Positions 5,040-6,868 of a DNA stretch of 6,868 nt are shown here, piece after piece. The stretch is from JBBSGD01 sp038254435. GTDB taxonomy: Bacteria; Actinomycetota; CADDZG01; WHSQ01. Positions within the stretch are counted from its first letter, which is position 1. Each line of letters begins with the position of its first letter. The stretch is from positions 1-6,868 of the forward strand of contig JBBSGD010000085.1 in NCBI GenBank assembly GCA_038254435.1, read 5' to 3'. A program made the position numbers and the translations under genes. The notes beneath the pieces are model-generated. The model saw nothing but the letters and a program-made list of their open reading frames with translations, did not search any database and was not told where the DNA came from.

Positions 5040-6625
5040 GGCCGTGCGCTTGCCGGCTCCGGTTCGATGTCCGGGGGAGTCTCCATCACAGCGTCGCCCG
5101 GCCCGGGGTGTGCAGCCTCGCGCAACGGCTTCTCCTTGAGCAGCAGGCTCGCAACGAAAGCAGCAATCCCCAGCGGCAAGGCGACGAGGAAAACTACGTG
5201 TATCGAGTCGGACAGTGCGTGCTGCACGGCGGATAGGACGCTTGGTGGAAGCTCCTTTATGGCCGAAGGGCTTTGCGTCAGCGTGTCGGGGTCGACGCCC
5301 TTGGGCAGCCCGCCGGCCGGGAGGTTTCGCACCAAGTTGTATGCCAGCCGGTTCGACAGAATGGAGCCGAAGATCGCAACACCTACAGTTCCCCCGATGG
5401 AGCGAAAGAACTGCGAGGCGGACGTGACGATTCCGAGGTCCCGCCGGTCCGCAGCATTCTGAACTGCCAGCACGACCACCTGCATCACCAGGCCGATGCC
5501 GAGCCCGATGATCACCATCGCTATCGTCGCATCGAGCTGGGTCGAGTCGACGTTTAACCGCGTGAGCAGAAAGAAGCCCGCGCTCAGGATCACGGTTCCG
5601 ATGATCGGGAAGGGCCGATAGTGCCCGGTCCTGCTGATCATTCGGCCGCTGGTAATAGACGAGGTGATGATGCCCACCATCATCGGGGTGAGAAGGAATC
5701 CGGAATTGGTCGCCGACACTCCCACCACGACCTGCAGGAAGAGCGGCAGGAACACCACGACCCCGAACAGAGAGGCACCAACGATGAAGCCGAGCACGTT
5801 GCCGACTCTGAAGACCGGCTCGGCGAACAAGCGCAGGGGAAGAAGGGGCTCAGCCTCCCTTGACTCGTGGCGCAAGAACCAAGCGAGTAGCGCGACTGCC
5901 GCGGCAACAAGGCCGATGATGGTTGCCGAGCCCCACGGGTAGGTCTGGCCGCCCCACACAAGAGCCAGGAGAAGCGAAGTGACCCCGCCGACCAGCAGCG
6001 CGGCTCCGATGTAGTCGATCTTGTGGTCACGCCGCTCGAATGGAAGGTTGAGCGCAAACTGGGTCACCACCAGGGCCAGGGCACCGAGCGGCAAGTTGAT
6101 GTAGAAAACCCAACGCCACGTCAGATGATCGGTGAAGAAACCCCCGGCCAGGGGGCCGGCCACACTGGCCAAGGCAAAAACCGCCCCGATATAGCCCATG
6201 TAGCGACCGCGCTCGCGCGGGGACACCACGTCCCCGATGATCGCCTGGGCGAGAGCCATCAGGCCGCCGGCCCCGATGCCCTGAATACCGCGGAAGGCAA
6301 CCAGCTCGATCATGTTCTGTGCGGCTCCTGCCAGCGCAGAGCCGACTAAGAAGATGATGATCGCCGCTTGAAAGATCCTCTTGCGGCCGTAGATATCCCC
6401 GATCTTGCCGTACAGCGGAACGGTGGCCGTCGACGCGAGAAGATATGAGGTGACGACCCACGACAGGTGGTTGAGGTCGCCGAGCTCCCCGACGATCGTG
6501 GGCAACGCGGTGGCAACGATGGTTTGGTCGAGAGCAGCGAGCAGCATGCCGATCATCAAGCCTGCGAAGACAAACAGAATTCGCTTGTGCGTCAGCTGTC
6601 CGGGGGCGAGGGGCTGCTGCGTCAT
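5036..6625 (-). CDS. DHA2-family (EmrB/QacA-type) 14-TMS MFS efflux transporter
   Basis: The 529-aa inner-membrane protein has about 14 hydrophobic helices, matching the drug:H+ antiporter-2 (DHA2) family. Visible motifs are LDQTIVATALPTI (32-44; motif D1 with the buried Asp), GKIGDIYGRKR (73-83; motif A of the TM2-3 loop), RGIQGIGAGG (112-121; motif B, proton-coupling Arg) and the antiporter motif C region ASVAGPLAGGFF (153-164). The polar loop with VDPDTLTQSPSAIKELPP before the last helix is typical. The charged, Pro-rich tail (about 500-529) is cytoplasmic. It should export hydrophobic or cationic compounds using the proton gradient; the substrate is unknown. ATG 6625 is supported by AGGAG (6635-6631) with 5-nt spacing, and it overlaps the stop of the upstream marR gene (ATGA), indicating translational coupling and control by that regulator. 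Confidence 0.93.
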   Translation of the reverse strand: MTQQPLAPGQLTHKRILFVFAGLMIGMLLAALDQTIVATALPTIVGELGDLNHLSWVVTSYLLASTATVPLYGKIGDIYGRKRIFQAAIIIFLVGSALAGAAQNMIELVAFRGIQGIGAGGLMALAQAIIGDVVSPRERGRYMGYIGAVFALASVAGPLAGGFFTDHLTWRWVFYINLPLGALALVVTQFALNLPFERRDHKIDYIGAALLVGGVTSLLLALVWGGQTYPWGSATIIGLVAAAVALLAWFLRHESREAEPLLPLRLFAEPVFRVGNVLGFIVGASLFGVVVFLPLFLQVVVGVSATNSGFLLTPMMVGIITSSITSGRMISRTGHYRPFPIIGTVILSAGFFLLTRLNVDSTQLDATIAMVIIGLGIGLVMQVVVLAVQNAADRRDLGIVTSASQFFRSIGGTVGVAIFGSILSNRLAYNLVRNLPAGGLPKGVDPDTLTQSPSAIKELPPSVLSAVQHALSDSIHVVFLVALPLGIAAFVASLLLKEKPLREAAHPGPGDAVMETPPDIEPEPASARP

Positions 6626-6868
6626 GCTTTCTCCTGTTGTGATCCGATTGTCGTTCCGCTCGCGTGTGATGTCCCTCGTGCGTCGAGCACAGGCTTCAGG
6701 GCGCCAAGCCCCTTGAGCAGAAAGGTGAGGGACTTCTCGTCGACGTCTTCAAGGATCGAAGTGAGGTGGGCGACCATCGCCGCCTCTGCCTTGCGCAGCT
6801 CGGCACGGCCCTGGCGAGTCAGGGTGAGGTTCACGGCTCTCCGATCGCCCGAGTCCGTCGCCCGTTCG
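6622..6868 (-). CDS. MarR-family transcriptional regulator, C-terminal part (5' end outside window)
   Basis: The frame is open to the window edge. It reads ERATDSGDRRAVNLTLTRQG, the wing and following strand of a MarR winged-helix domain (the D-x-R...L-x-LT-x-x-G signature). Next come the long dimerisation helix (RAELRKAEAAMVAHLTSILE) and the terminal helix EKSLTFLLKGLGAL, then a 20-residue polar tail. A GTG at 6834 is a possible internal start but would cut the wing away, so the true start lies beyond 6868. MarR proteins are dimers that repress a nearby gene until a phenolic or drug-like ligand binds; the overlapping MFS pump gene is the obvious target. The operator should lie upstream of this gene, outside the window. 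Confidence 0.88.
   Translation of the reverse strand, partial: ERATDSGDRRAVNLTLTRQGRAELRKAEAAMVAHLTSILEDVDEKSLTFLLKGLGALKPVLDARGTSHASGTTIGSQQEKA
6631..6635 (-). promoter_or_regulatory. Ribosome-binding site of the MFS gene, inside marR
   Basis: On the minus strand AGGAG (6635 to 6631) precedes the ATG at 6625 by 5 nt. It lies within the last codons of the marR-family gene, supporting coupled translation of the two genes. Confidence 0.7.

Noticed and set aside
1..6868. CRISPR arrays, tRNA, rRNA and riboswitches
   Set aside because: No regularly spaced repeats, cloverleaf, rRNA core sequence or recognisable riboswitch aptamer was seen on either strand by eye.

Overview
The window looks like a stretch of a high-GC actinobacterial chromosome. 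Most genes have strong GC bias at third codon positions, several use GTG starts, and the protein families fit Actinobacteria: a DUF664/DinB-like protein, an LLM-class flavin/F420 oxidoreductase and an IS481-family transposase. The genus cannot be named from this sequence. No complete new system is evident. The window has an eroded left half and an intact metabolic/transport right half.

Left half (1-2536). The window opens inside the last 61 codons of an IS481-family transposase, followed by that element's right end at about position 250. After about 300 bp without a recognisable gene comes an intact DUF664 (DinB-like) gene at 554-1111. Its stop overlaps the ATG of a GNAT acetyltransferase remnant, which is broken at codon 20 by a TAG where a Trp is expected and then loses its homology. 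About 400 bp of unrecognised sequence follow. Next is the C-terminal two-thirds of a PemK/MazF-type toxin with no recognisable N-terminus, a terminator-like hairpin, a lower-GC stretch, and an uncharacterised protein gene whose C-terminal part continues in another frame. This is a decayed insertion hotspot: one IS end, three damaged genes and no partner antitoxin that I can recognise.

Right half (2638-6868). All the genes here look intact. A 283-aa LLM-class oxidoreductase is followed, 189 bp later on the same strand, by a 450-aa M20-family metallopeptidase with a textbook ribosome-binding site and all the expected metal ligands. On the opposite strand, a MarR-family regulator (5' end beyond the window) overlaps by ATGA a 14-helix DHA2 (EmrB/QacA-type) MFS efflux pump. 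The pump gene converges on the peptidase gene with only 4 bp between stop codons, and a hairpin spans both stops.

How they may work together: marR-MFS is the classic layout of a ligand-inducible drug or solvent efflux operon. The oxidoreductase and the M20 hydrolase could belong to one small catabolic or detoxification path, but the sequence gives no substrate. Convergent transcription argues against a single operon with the pump.
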